In this document: in pieces, positions 42,783-51,251 of the stretch
Layout: each line of letters starts with the position of its first letter
Numbering within the stretch: the stretch's first letter is position 1
From: Halorubrum trapanicum
GTDB lineage: Archaea; Halobacteriota; Halobacteria; Halobacteriales; Haloferacaceae
Direction of reading: 5' to 3'
DNA: 64,000 nucleotides
Assembly (NCBI RefSeq): GCF_017873555.1
Contig: NZ_JAGGKE010000001.1
Location: 62,001 to 126,000 of the forward strand
Notes under the pieces: model-generated
Seen by the model: the letters and a program-made list of their open reading frames with translations, nothing else
Told to the model about the DNA's origin: nothing
Databases searched by the model: none
Position numbers and translations under genes: made by a program

Positions 42783-45239
42783 GTGGACGACGCCATCGAG
42801 TGGCTGCGGAACCGCCCGTTCTACGAGGGACAGATCGCCGACCACCGGCGGCTCCCGGCCCGCGACCCCGAGTTCGCGGACGTCGACCTCGAACCGCGGC
42901 TCGCCGACGCGCTCGCGGAGCGCGGGATCGACCGGCTCTACCGCCACCAGGCCGACGCGATCGAGGCGGTCCGGGACGGCGACGACGTCGTCCTCGCGAC
43001 CGAGACGGCCAGCGGGAAGTCGCTCGCGTACACCGTCCCCGCCTTCGAGGCCGCGATGGATCACGGCGGGCGAACGCTGTACGTCGGCCCGCAGAACGCG
43101 CTGATCGCCGACCAGGAGGAGTCGCTGTCGGAGCTCGCGGCCGACCTCGGCTTCGGCAGCCGGGTCTCGGTCGACTCCTACACCGGACGGCTCTCGCGCT
43201 CGGAGAAGCGCGACGTACGCGACCGCCGCCCGACCGTCCTGCTCTCGAACCCGGACATGCTCCACTACGCGCTGTTACCGTACGCGGAGCGCCTGTGGGA
43301 CTGGTTCTTCTCGTCGCTGGAGTACGTCGTGATCGACGAGGTCCACAGCTACCGCGGCGTGTTCGGGTCGCAGGTCGCGCTGACGCTGCGCCGACTCGCG
43401 CGGACCTGCGAGCGGTTCGGCTCGTCGCCGGGGTTCGTCTGCTGTTCGGCGACGATCAACAACCCCGTCGACCACGTCGCGACCGTCACCGGCCGCGACC
43501 CGGACGGGATCGCCCTGGTCGACGAGGACACGTCGGGTCGCGGACCCCGCGACTGGGTGCTGTGGAACCCGCCGGAGTACGACGACGACTGGCAGGAGCG
43601 CGGGAGCGGCCGCCGGAAGTCGAGCCACACGGAGAGCAAACGGCTGTTCGTCGACCTCGTGACCGCGGGCCAGCAGACGCTGGCGTTCACGCGGGCGAGA
43701 CAGACCGCCGAGCAGTACGCGACCGACAGCGCGAGCGACCTCCGCGAGCGGGGCGAGCGCGACCTCGCCGGGAAGGTGGGCGCGTACCAGGCGGCGCTCA
43801 CCGACGACCGCCGCCGCGAGATCGAGTCGGCGCTCCACGCCGACGACCTGCAGGGCGTCTGGTCGACGAGCGCCCTCGAACTCGGCGTCGACGTGGGCGG
43901 CCTCGACGCCGTGGTGCTCGACGGCTACCCCGGCACGCGGATGTCGGCCCACCAGCGCGCGGGCCGGGCGGGCCGCAGCGACGACCCCGCGCTCGTCGTG
44001 ATGGTGGGCGGGGAGGACCAGCTCGACCAGTACCTGATGCGCAACCCGAGCGACTTCTTCGACGCGCCGCCGGAGGACGCGATCTGCGACCCCGAGAACG
44101 GCCAACTGATGCCCGGCCACGTCGCCTGCGCGGCCGACGAGGACTGGCTCTCGCCGGAGGACGCGCGCTTCTTCGGCGACTCCTTCCCGGGCGTGGTGGC
44201 GGACCTGACCGACGATGGCGTCCTGAACCGACGCGAGGCCGCGGACGGCACGCGCTGGGTCCACGCCGGCGGCTCCAGCCCGCAGCAGTCCGTGAACCTC
44301 CGCACCGCCGAGGAGCGCGAGATATCGCTGATCGAGCGGTCGAGCGGCGAGACGGTCGCCACCCTCGGCTTCGGGGACGCGCTCCGCGACGCCCATCCCG
44401 GCGCGATCTACCACCAGCAGGGCCGCACCTACGAGGTGGTCGAACTGGACCTCGACCGCGACGTGGCCGAACTCCAGCAGTCGTGGGCGGACTACTACAC
44501 GCAGGTGCGCTCCGACAAGGACATCGTCGTGAACGAGGACCTCGAGGAGCGCGCGCTCTCGGCGCGCGAGGACGTCCCCGTCCGCTTCGCGGACGTCACG
44601 GTGACCGAGCAGATCACGGGGTTCGTGCGGAAGGACGCCGCCACCGGGGAGTCGCTCGGCGAGTCGACGCTCGACCTCCCGGAGACGACGCTGCGGACGA
44701 AGTCGCTGTACTTCCCCGTGCCCGAAGACGTCGAACGCGAGATGCGGCGCCTCGGTGGCGCGCTCGGCGGCGAGGGCGCTGAGGGGAGCGAGGTCAGTGC
44801 CGACGGCGGCGACGTACCTGACTGCGACGGGGCTCCGAACCCCGACGGCGACGCCCCCGACGGCGAACCGATCCCGGGCGGGGAGTACGCGTTCAACGGC
44901 GGGATCCACGCCGCCGAGCACGGGATCATCTCGCTTTTCCCGTTCCACCTGCTGTGCGACCGCGCCGACGTCGGCGGCATCTCGACGCCGCACCACCCCC
45001 ACACCGAGGGACCGGCGGTGTTCGTCTACGACGGGTACCCGGGCGGCGTCGGACTCACGCGGCGCGGCCACCGGCGGATCGAGGAGCTGATGACCCGAAC
45101 GGCGCGGCTCATCGACACCTGCGACTGCGAGGGCGGCTGTCCCGCCTGCGTCCAGTCGCCGCACTGCGGCAACGGGAACGACCCGCTGGCGAAGGCGCCC
45201 GCAGTCAGCCTGCTCGAATCGCTGACGGGCGCCGAGTGA
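42783..45239 (+). CDS. DEAD/DEAH-box helicase, MrfA-like with C-terminal Cys cluster
   Basis: 818 aa from the GTG at 42783. Motif I is ATETASGKS, motif II IDEVHSY, motif III SATI, and motif VI AHQRAGRAGRSD. The C-terminal MZB/DUF1998 domain ends with CDCEGGCPACVQSPHCGNGN, a Cys cluster that may bind zinc or an Fe-S cluster. Bacterial MrfA unwinds DNA for repair of mitomycin C damage. It lies two genes upstream of photolyase, both linked to DNA repair. Confidence 0.93.
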   Translation: MDDAIEWLRNRPFYEGQIADHRRLPARDPEFADVDLEPRLADALAERGIDRLYRHQADAIEAVRDGDDVVLATETASGKSLAYTVPAFEAAMDHGGRTLYVGPQNALIADQEESLSELAADLGFGSRVSVDSYTGRLSRSEKRDVRDRRPTVLLSNPDMLHYALLPYAERLWDWFFSSLEYVVIDEVHSYRGVFGSQVALTLRRLARTCERFGSSPGFVCCSATINNPVDHVATVTGRDPDGIALVDEDTSGRGPRDWVLWNPPEYDDDWQERGSGRRKSSHTESKRLFVDLVTAGQQTLAFTRARQTAEQYATDSASDLRERGERDLAGKVGAYQAALTDDRRREIESALHADDLQGVWSTSALELGVDVGGLDAVVLDGYPGTRMSAHQRAGRAGRSDDPALVVMVGGEDQLDQYLMRNPSDFFDAPPEDAICDPENGQLMPGHVACAADEDWLSPEDARFFGDSFPGVVADLTDDGVLNRREAADGTRWVHAGGSSPQQSVNLRTAEEREISLIERSSGETVATLGFGDALRDAHPGAIYHQQGRTYEVVELDLDRDVAELQQSWADYYTQVRSDKDIVVNEDLEERALSAREDVPVRFADVTVTEQITGFVRKDAATGESLGESTLDLPETTLRTKSLYFPVPEDVEREMRRLGGALGGEGAEGSEVSADGGDVPDCDGAPNPDGDAPDGEPIPGGEYAFNGGIHAAEHGIISLFPFHLLCDRADVGGISTPHHPHTEGPAVFVYDGYPGGVGLTRRGHRRIEELMTRTARLIDTCDCEGGCPACVQSPHCGNGNDPLAKAPAVSLLESLTGAE

Positions 45240-45339
45240 TCCGGCCGCGAGGAATCGCCGACGGGATCACCCCGGATCGACAGATCCCTGACCGCGTCCA
45301 CCAAAAACCCCTTGCTGCCGGGCGCCCACGCCTCCGTCG

Positions 45340-45786
45340 ATGGGAATCGATCTCGACGACGCCGCCGATCCTGCGGCCCGAGCGATGGAGTGGCTCGTCC
45401 TCGGCGCGGCGTACTTCCTGCTCCTGTTGTTCCTCATCGGCGTGTTCGACCTGTTCGTCTCCCTGTACCGCCTCCTCGCGGCGGGCGACTTCACCGACCC
45501 GGTCGAGGTCGTGGGACTGCTCGACAGCGTCCTCCTCCTTTTGATCATCGTCGAGGTCCACCGGACGCTCGTGGCGTACGCGCGCGGTCAGCCCGTCCTC
45601 CGGATCGTCGTGAGCGCCGCGATCATCGCGGTTTCCCGCCGGGTGATCAGCTTCCGGCTGGAGGACTACGGCGGGGGCAACGAGGCGCTGCTCGCGGCCG
45701 CCGCGCTCGCCGTGTTGGTGCTCGCGCTCACCGTCGGCTACTTCCTGCTCGACCGGGTGAGCGTCCCGGGGCGACTCGAACTCTGA
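45340..45786 (+). CDS. PsiE-like membrane protein
   Basis: A 148-aa protein with four membrane helices: MEWLVLGAAYFLLLLFLIG, VVGLLDSVLLLLIIVEVH, VLRIVVSAAIIAVSRRVI and the last ALLAAAALAVLVLALTVGYFLL. The third-helix block matches phosphate-starvation-inducible PsiE. Function beyond phosphate-responsive expression in bacteria is unknown. It is monocistronic, 94 bp before photolyase. Confidence 0.85.
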   Translation: MGIDLDDAADPAARAMEWLVLGAAYFLLLLFLIGVFDLFVSLYRLLAAGDFTDPVEVVGLLDSVLLLLIIVEVHRTLVAYARGQPVLRIVVSAAIIAVSRRVISFRLEDYGGGNEALLAAAALAVLVLALTVGYFLLDRVSVPGRLEL

Positions 45787-45879
45787 ACTCGGAGCGAACC
45801 GGACCTGTCCCGGTCGTCGCCGCGGGGCGTCCGCCGCCGGTCCCGGTGGTTTCACGGTGGACGCGCCCGTGGCGATCCC

Positions 45880-47400
45880 ATGGAGCTGTTCTGGCACCGA
45901 CGGGACCTCAGAGCCGCCGACAACGTCGGACTCGCGGCCGCGACGGGGACCGGCGACGAGGGCGCAGACAGGGGACCGGCCGCGCCCGTCTTCGTCTTCG
46001 ACCCCGACGTCCTCGACCACGCGAGCGACGTGCGCGTGCGCCGCCTGCTCGACGGGCTGGCCGCGCTCCGCGAGGACTACCGCGAGCGCGGGAGCGACCT
46101 GCTCGTCGCCGGCGGCGACCCGGAGACGGTCCTCCCGCGGCTGGCCGAGGCGCTCGACGCGGAGCGCGTCGTCTGGAACCGCGACTACTCCGGGCTGGCT
46201 CGCGAGCGAGACGCGGGCGTGCGGCGCGCGCTCGACGCGGTCGACGTCGAGCGCGAGGCCCACCACGACGCGGTCCTCCACGACCCCGACGCGATCCGGA
46301 CGAACGCCGGCGACCCCTACTCGGTGTACAGCTACTACTGGAAGAAGTGGACCGACCGCGCGAAGGACGACCCGGCGCCCGCGCCGACCGGCGGTGGGCT
46401 CGTCGACGCGAACCGGCTCGCGGACGCGGTCGACGCGGTCGGCGGAACCGACGCGTCGGTTGCGGTCGCGGACGGGGGCGACGCGGAGACCGTCGGCGCC
46501 CTTCCGACTCCCGCCGACCTCGGGTTCGCGGAGCCGGACGCCGAGATCGGGCCGGCCGGGACGGCGGCCGCCCGCGAGCGCCTCGACGCGTTCCTCGACG
46601 AGGCGGTGTTCGCCTACGAGGCCGAGCGCGACTACCCGGCCCGCGAGGCGACCTCCCGGCTCTCGACGTTCCTCAAATACGGAGAGATCGGGATCCGAGA
46701 GGCGTACGCCGCGACCGCGGCGGCGATGGCCGAGGCCGAGTCCGATGCGCGCCCCGACGACGCCCCGGAGGGGGTCGAGGAGTTTCAACAGCAGCTGGCG
46801 TGGCGGGAGTTCTACACGCAGGTCCTCTTCCACAACCCCGAGGTGGTGACGGCGAACTACAAGGCGTACGAGGAGGGGATCGCGTGGCGCGACGACCCCG
46901 GGGAGATAGCCGCGTGGAAGCGCGGCGAGACGGGCTACCCGATCGTCGACGCCGGGATGCGCCAGCTCCGCGAGGAGGCGTTCATGCACAACCGGGTTCG
47001 GATGATCGTGGCGTCGTTCCTCACGAAGGACCTCCTCGCCGACTGGCGGCACGGCTACGACCACTTCCGTGAGCACTTGGCCGACCACGACACCGCCAAC
47101 GACAACGGCGGGTGGCAGTGGGCGGCCTCGACGGGGACCGACGCGCAGCCCTACTTCCGCATCTTCAACCCGATGACGCAGGGGGAGCGGTACGACCCCG
47201 ACGCGGAGTACATCACGGAGTACGTCCCCGAGCTTCGGGGGATCGACGCCGACCTGATCCACGAGTGGCACGAGCTGTTGCCCACCCAGCGCGCGAACGC
47301 GGCGTCGGAGTATCCCGCGCCGATCGTCGACCACTCCGAACGGCGGGAGGAGGCCTTGGCGATGTACAAGCGAGCGCGGGGCGAGGACCCAGAGGAATAA
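45880..47400 (+). CDS. phr: Deoxyribodipyrimidine photolyase
   Basis: A 506-aa photolyase/cryptochrome. The N-terminal antenna domain starts MELFWHRRDLRAADN, and the FAD-binding domain has TSRLSTFLKYGEIGIREAY, GVEEFQQQLAWREFYTQVLF, TGYPIVDAGMRQL, NRVRMIVASFL and NGGWQWAASTGTDAQPYFRIFNP. It repairs cyclobutane pyrimidine dimers with blue light. A PG/Ala insert near residue 165 is haloarchaeal. Repeat-tail sequences of the R family follow the stop. Confidence 0.97.
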   Translation: MELFWHRRDLRAADNVGLAAATGTGDEGADRGPAAPVFVFDPDVLDHASDVRVRRLLDGLAALREDYRERGSDLLVAGGDPETVLPRLAEALDAERVVWNRDYSGLARERDAGVRRALDAVDVEREAHHDAVLHDPDAIRTNAGDPYSVYSYYWKKWTDRAKDDPAPAPTGGGLVDANRLADAVDAVGGTDASVAVADGGDAETVGALPTPADLGFAEPDAEIGPAGTAAARERLDAFLDEAVFAYEAERDYPAREATSRLSTFLKYGEIGIREAYAATAAAMAEAESDARPDDAPEGVEEFQQQLAWREFYTQVLFHNPEVVTANYKAYEEGIAWRDDPGEIAAWKRGETGYPIVDAGMRQLREEAFMHNRVRMIVASFLTKDLLADWRHGYDHFREHLADHDTANDNGGWQWAASTGTDAQPYFRIFNPMTQGERYDPDAEYITEYVPELRGIDADLIHEWHELLPTQRANAASEYPAPIVDHSERREEALAMYKRARGEDPEE

Positions 47401-47460
47401 GTGGAAACTGTCGAGGGTCACGTCATCGTTCGGGTGACGATATCTGCCGTCGCTGCGACG

Positions 47461-47500
47461 ACGAACACCTCCAAAGCCTCAGCCGCTCGGTTATAACTGA
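47461..47500 (-). repeat. Isolated tail module of the R element
   Basis: CACCTCCAAAGCCTCAGCCG at 47467 repeats the outer tail of copy R3 (47524) but has no hairpin. The two tails are separated by GGTTATAACTGAG, so the tail module with its TATA-like box is duplicated here, as it is in R5. Confidence 0.7.
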
Positions 47501-47520
47501 GTGATAACGGATCGACTGTG

Positions 47521-47773
47521 ACCATCTCCAAAGCCCCAGCCGCGAGGGCTCGCGCGCCTTGCTGTGCGCCTCGCTCAGTCGCTACCGCTCCTTCGCTGCG
47601 GTGCTTACTGCGGCGTGCTTCGCCCTCGCGGCTGCCCCTTTGAGTCCCACCCGGCCGCACCGCAACCGCACCTCACACCTCCCCAGCCTCGCGGCTCCCT
47701 TCGGTCGCCGCGTCCCTCGCACGCGCGGTTCGCGCTCTCCGAGCGTTCACCGGCGGACGCCACCGCACCGCGG
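47521..47773 (-). repeat. Structured intergenic element, copy R3
   Basis: Tail at 47521, head at 47773, so it reads on the minus strand, the same sense as mvaD, whose stop codon is 8 bp away. P1 is a perfect 12-bp stem CAGCCGCGAGGG (47537-47548) with 47623-47634; its loop reads, by reverse complement, nearly identically to R1. P2 here is short (CGCGGC with GCCGCG). The AT-rich sequence just outside the head (TTTTAAATAG) overlaps the mvaD stop codon. Confidence 0.87.
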
Positions 47774-47780
47774 TTTCTAT

Positions 47781-48779
47781 TTAAAACAGCGCCTCGCTCT
47801 CGTCGAGGACGCGCGCCGGCCCGCCGACCTCCCAGACGTCGGTGTCGATACCGATCTCCGCGATCCGGCTCTCGACCTCGTCGACGTGGTCGGCGAGGGT
47901 GTTCACGTACACCGACGCGCCGGTGTCCGTCGAGAAGTAGACGGGGACGCCCGACTCCCGGAGTTCGCGAACCGCGTTGAACACCGCGATCGTCTCGGGC
48001 TGCCAGTACACCCAGCCCGACGGGCCGGTCATCGTCGTGGCGGTGAGGGAGAGCGAGTCGTGCTCGGCCGTCTCGAAGATCCGGTCGAAGTCGCCCGCGC
48101 GGAGCGCGTCCGTCATCTCGACGAGCTGGTCCTGGACGTGGGCGGTCCGCGCCTGCATCATGTGGCTCGCGGCGGCCTCGCGGTGGGCCTCCTCCGTCTC
48201 CTTGTACGCGGGGACGTGCGCGGCGACGATCCGCAGGTCCTCCTCGGGGTCGAACCCGTCCTCGCCCACGCCCACGTCGAGCCGGTAGGAGCGGCAGTCC
48301 TCGTCGTTGAGCCCGGCGTCGAGCCGCGAGTACGCGCCCGTGACGGCGCGGGCGGCCGAGGAGGAGCCGCGGCGGGCGACGGTGGATACCTCGGGGAGCG
48401 ACATGTCGAGTCCGGCGGCTTCCACCAGGGCGAGCGCGGCGGCCGCGAACCCTGACGACGAGGAGCCGAAGCCGATGTTCGACGGGAAGGAGTTCTCGCT
48501 TTCCAGCCGCACGGCGGCGTCGACGCCGGCCAGATCGCGGACGTGGTCGACGACCATGTCGATTCGCTCGGCGGCGCGCCCGTCGACTTCCTCGTCGCCG
48601 ATGACGTAGGTGTCCTCGCTCGCGTCGGGCTGCCACTCGACGGTGGTCGTCGTCGCGGTCGGCGCGGTACAGAGGCTGATGCTGTCGTGGTATGGGAGCC
48701 GCAGTTCCTCGTCGCGCATCCCGTGGTACTTGACGAGCCCCTGGATCGGGTGGGCTCGCGCGGTGGCCTTGCCGGTCAT
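47781..48779 (-). CDS. mvaD: Mevalonate-pathway decarboxylase (diphospho- or phosphomevalonate)
   Basis: A 332-aa GHMP-fold decarboxylase. Visible are TARAHPIQGLVKYHGMRDEELRLPYHDSISL, the ATP loop SFPSNIGFGSSSSGFAAAAL, and SGWVYWQPETIAVFNAVREL with VYFSTDTGASVYVN near the C-terminus. In Haloferax volcanii the homologue acts on mevalonate phosphate, feeding isopentenyl phosphate kinase for archaeal lipid synthesis. The gene is flanked on each side by an R element in opposite orientation. Confidence 0.9.
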   Translation of the reverse strand: MTGKATARAHPIQGLVKYHGMRDEELRLPYHDSISLCTAPTATTTTVEWQPDASEDTYVIGDEEVDGRAAERIDMVVDHVRDLAGVDAAVRLESENSFPSNIGFGSSSSGFAAAALALVEAAGLDMSLPEVSTVARRGSSSAARAVTGAYSRLDAGLNDEDCRSYRLDVGVGEDGFDPEEDLRIVAAHVPAYKETEEAHREAAASHMMQARTAHVQDQLVEMTDALRAGDFDRIFETAEHDSLSLTATTMTGPSGWVYWQPETIAVFNAVRELRESGVPVYFSTDTGASVYVNTLADHVDEVESRIAEIGIDTDVWEVGGPARVLDESEALF

Positions 48780-48881
48780 ACCTCGGGAAGCGTCCGGCGG
48801 GGGATTAGTCGTTGCGATGAGCGGGAGGGAGAGTATGACAGGTGCGATTGCGACACGATGAGTCGATCGAGAGAGAGAGAT

Positions 48882-49150
48882 GCGGTGGCGCGTGCCTGCG
48901 AGCGGCCGCCCCCGGCGGCCGCGAGGAGCACGCGCGAGGGAGTCGATGGTCCGGAGCGAAGCGGAGGACCATCGACGAGGCTGGGGAGGCGTGAGGTGCG
49001 GGGCGGTCGGGTGGGACTCAAAGGGGCAGCCGTGAGGCGGGCGTAGCCGACGTAAGCACTGGAACGAGGAGCGAACGCAGTGAGCGACCGAGTGAAGCGC
49101 GCAGCGAGCGTACGCCCGCCTCACGGCTGGGGCTTTGGAGGCGTCTGCCG
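48882..49150 (+). repeat. Structured intergenic element, copy R4
   Basis: Head TGCGGTGGCGCGTGCC at 48881, tail GGCTTTGGAGGCGTCTGCCG at 49131. P2 is GTCGATGGTCC (48942-48952) with GGACCATCGAC (48966-48976), three base pairs changed in a paired way relative to R1. P1 is a perfect 19-bp stem CAGCCGTGAGGCGGGCGTA (49027-49045) with 49111-49129, loop 65 nt. It lies upstream of mvaD, divergent from it. Confidence 0.88.
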
Positions 49151-49191
49151 GTGATCCGCGATCAGTTATTCATGAACAAGACGTATCACGA

Positions 49192-49452
49192 TCACTCCGA
49201 ATTCCGAAGCAGCAGATAGATCACGACGACCAACAGCATCACGTCCAGCCCCGCGATCACCGTCAGCGGGGTGCCGAACCCCCACTGCCACGCCCAGTCG
49301 TTGTCCCGGGCCGTCGCGTCGTTATACATCCATCTGCCGAGCGTCGCCCAGAGGACGAGCAGCACCGCCAGCAGGAACAGTTCGTCGCGGACGACGGTGG
49401 CGCCCCAGATTCGATACGTCGGTAGCTGCGCGACGGAGGGTGCGAGGACCAT
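49192..49452 (-). CDS. Small two-helix membrane protein, unknown
   Basis: 86 aa from the ATG at 49452, chosen because the TTTATAAA box (49477-49484) lies 25 bp upstream; longer in-frame starts would cross that box. There are two membrane helices: ELFLLAVLLVLWATLGRW and TVIAGLDVMLLVVVIYLLL, separated by a polar loop with several Trp. I do not recognise a family. Confidence 0.7.
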   Translation of the reverse strand: MVLAPSVAQLPTYRIWGATVVRDELFLLAVLLVLWATLGRWMYNDATARDNDWAWQWGFGTPLTVIAGLDVMLLVVVIYLLLRNSE

Positions 49453-49476
49453 CGATGCGTTCGGATATTCGTCCCG

Positions 49477-49484
49477 TTTATAAA
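49477..49484 (-). promoter_or_regulatory. TATA box of the two-helix membrane protein
   Basis: TTTATAAA, 25-32 bp upstream of the ATG at 49452 on the minus strand; the clearest leaderless promoter in the window. Confidence 0.65.
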
Positions 49485-49608
49485 AAACCGGTATCGGAAA
49501 ATTACCTCTGACCGGATAACTCACCACCTCCCTCTCCCGCTTCCGTCCCCGCGACGGCGACGCGATCGAGGGGAACCCTTTTTGACCGGCCGGCGGGTAC
49601 TCCGCGCC

Positions 49609-49950
49609 ATGACCGAGTACACCGTCGAGTTCGTCGGCACCGACGAGACGATCGAGGTGACCGACACGGAGACGATCCTCAGCGCCTGCTTCGAGGAGGG
49701 GATCGCCCAGGAGTACTCCTGCCGCGTCGGGATGTGTCTCGCCTGCTCCGCCGAGATCGTCGAGGGCGAGGTGACCCAGCCGGCGGCCCGCGGTCTCACC
49801 GACGAGGAGGCGGAGAACTACGCGCTCACCTGTATGGCCCGCCCGCAGTCCGACCTGAAACTGGATCGCGGGAAGTACCCGCCGAGCATCGAGGACGACG
49901 CCGCGGTCTCCGCGGAGGACGGCGACGGCGCGGCCGCGGACGACGACTGA
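49609..49950 (+). CDS. [2Fe-2S] ferredoxin
   Basis: A 113-aa plant-type ferredoxin. The cluster loop is YSCRVGMCLACSAEIVEGEV, with the fourth Cys in ALTCMARPQSDL; Cys spacing C-x4-C-x2-C...C matches the family. A Glu/Asp-rich tail is typical of halophilic ferredoxins. It carries electrons in the cytosol and could serve enzymes such as the aldehyde oxidoreductase. A T-run at 49579-49584 precedes the ATG by about 28 bp. Confidence 0.95.
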   Translation: MTEYTVEFVGTDETIEVTDTETILSACFEEGIAQEYSCRVGMCLACSAEIVEGEVTQPAARGLTDEEAENYALTCMARPQSDLKLDRGKYPPSIEDDAAVSAEDGDGAAADDD

Positions 49951-50022
49951 GAACGCGGCTATTCGACCCGACCGATCCGAATCGCCCTCTCCGTCAACGC
50001 CGTGCGAGGCAGGGCGGACGGG

Positions 50023-50538
50023 TCAGTCGAGTTCGGCTTCGAGCTTCGGATTGCGGTTCGTCGTGGGAATGTCGGACTCGATGAGCGCTCCGCACGCGTC
50101 GACGAACTCGGCGTCTCCGATCTCGCCACAGAGGACGTGTGTCTCCGCTTCGGTGGTGATGTACACGTCGATCACGTCGCGGTTCGAGTGCGACAGGAAG
50201 TCGTAGGTGGTGTTCCAGCCGCCGACTGCGAACAGCGACAGGAACGCGACGAGCGCGATTTCGGTTCGGGTCTCGACCTGCCCCTGGTAAACGAGAACGG
50301 CCGTTCCGACGGTGAGGACGAGCGAGACGAGGAGAAAGAACAGGCCGAGGAACACGTGTCGATGGAGACTGGTGTCCCGGTCGAACTCGACGTGTATCGC
50401 GTCGCTGACGGGAATCGATACCGCGGCGTCCGCTCCCGGTCGGGCGTACGTGAGTTCCCCGTCGGACGCGGCAAACACCGCCGTGTCCTCGCTGTCGATG
50501 ATGTATTCGTCGACGTGTGCTTCCGTTTTGAAATCCAT
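50023..50538 (-). CDS. Membrane protein with flanking beta-rich soluble parts, unknown
   Basis: A 171-aa protein. The N-terminal 55 residues are soluble (DEYIIDSEDTAVFAASDGEL, SIPVSDAIHVEFDR), then come two membrane helices (HVFLGLFFLLVSLVLTVGTAVLV and IALVAFLSLFAVGG) and a soluble C-terminal 65 residues. The layout recalls small PH-like membrane proteins, but I cannot name a family. It is monocistronic. Confidence 0.7.
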   Translation of the reverse strand: MDFKTEAHVDEYIIDSEDTAVFAASDGELTYARPGADAAVSIPVSDAIHVEFDRDTSLHRHVFLGLFFLLVSLVLTVGTAVLVYQGQVETRTEIALVAFLSLFAVGGWNTTYDFLSHSNRDVIDVYITTEAETHVLCGEIGDAEFVDACGALIESDIPTTNRNPKLEAELD

Positions 50539-50693
50539 GGCAGGCGGGGTGTGTCGTGGTGATACCGTCGCCTGCCCGGTATGTAATCTTTGATACCTGT
50601 CCGGTTCCGTTCGTTTCGTCGGTATCCGGAGTATACGACCTACCGAGCACTCCTCTGCGACTCGTCGAATCCCCGCCGTTCGGATCCCTTGAC

Positions 50694-51179
50694 CTACATC
50701 GCGACCGCGACGGCGTTGAACAGAACGAACACGCCGACGAGAGCGAGGAGGGCGCTCGCGACGGCTCGACGGGGGTGTTCGCGACGGAACGTCCCGGCGA
50801 GACCGTAGGGGACGCCCAGACCGAGCGTCACCGCGAGAAACGTCGCGATGTTCCGGAGAAGCTCGACTCCGGCACCCGGATAGCCGCCGGGCGTTCCCAT
50901 CGTCGCCAGAAACCCGACGAAGGTCGCGAGACCGATACTAACCGCTCCCCAGGCGGCTAAGAGGGTGATTTCCCACCAGACGACTGTCTTCGCGAATCGG
51001 ACGTACGCGACCAGCGAGGTCGCGAGCGGGAGCGCGAGGACGGCGAACAGCTGGAGGTTCGAGCTTCGAAGCGGGGACCCGGGGACGTTCGCGACGGGGA
51101 GGACGATTCCGAGGGCGATCAATCCTATCAGGACACCCGACACTATACGGGTGTCAGGCGTTTGTCTGGAGGGCGCCAT
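50694..51179 (-). CDS. Four-helix membrane protein, unknown
   Basis: A 161-aa protein with about five hydrophobic segments, the clearest being IVSGVLIGLIALGIVLPVA, LQLFAVLALPLATSLVAYV, ITLLAAWGAVSIGLATFVGF and the last VASALLALVGVFVLFNAVAV. There is no motif of a known family. It follows the AtoE-type transporter gene on the same strand after 72 bp and may be cotranscribed. Confidence 0.65.
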   Translation of the reverse strand: MAPSRQTPDTRIVSGVLIGLIALGIVLPVANVPGSPLRSSNLQLFAVLALPLATSLVAYVRFAKTVVWWEITLLAAWGAVSIGLATFVGFLATMGTPGGYPGAGVELLRNIATFLAVTLGLGVPYGLAGTFRREHPRRAVASALLALVGVFVLFNAVAVAM

Positions 51180-51251
51180 ACGCGGGTGTCTCCTCGAAGA
51201 GCGTAAATATTTTTCTGCGATCCGTTCGACGGAGCCGAAAACGGTTCGCCC

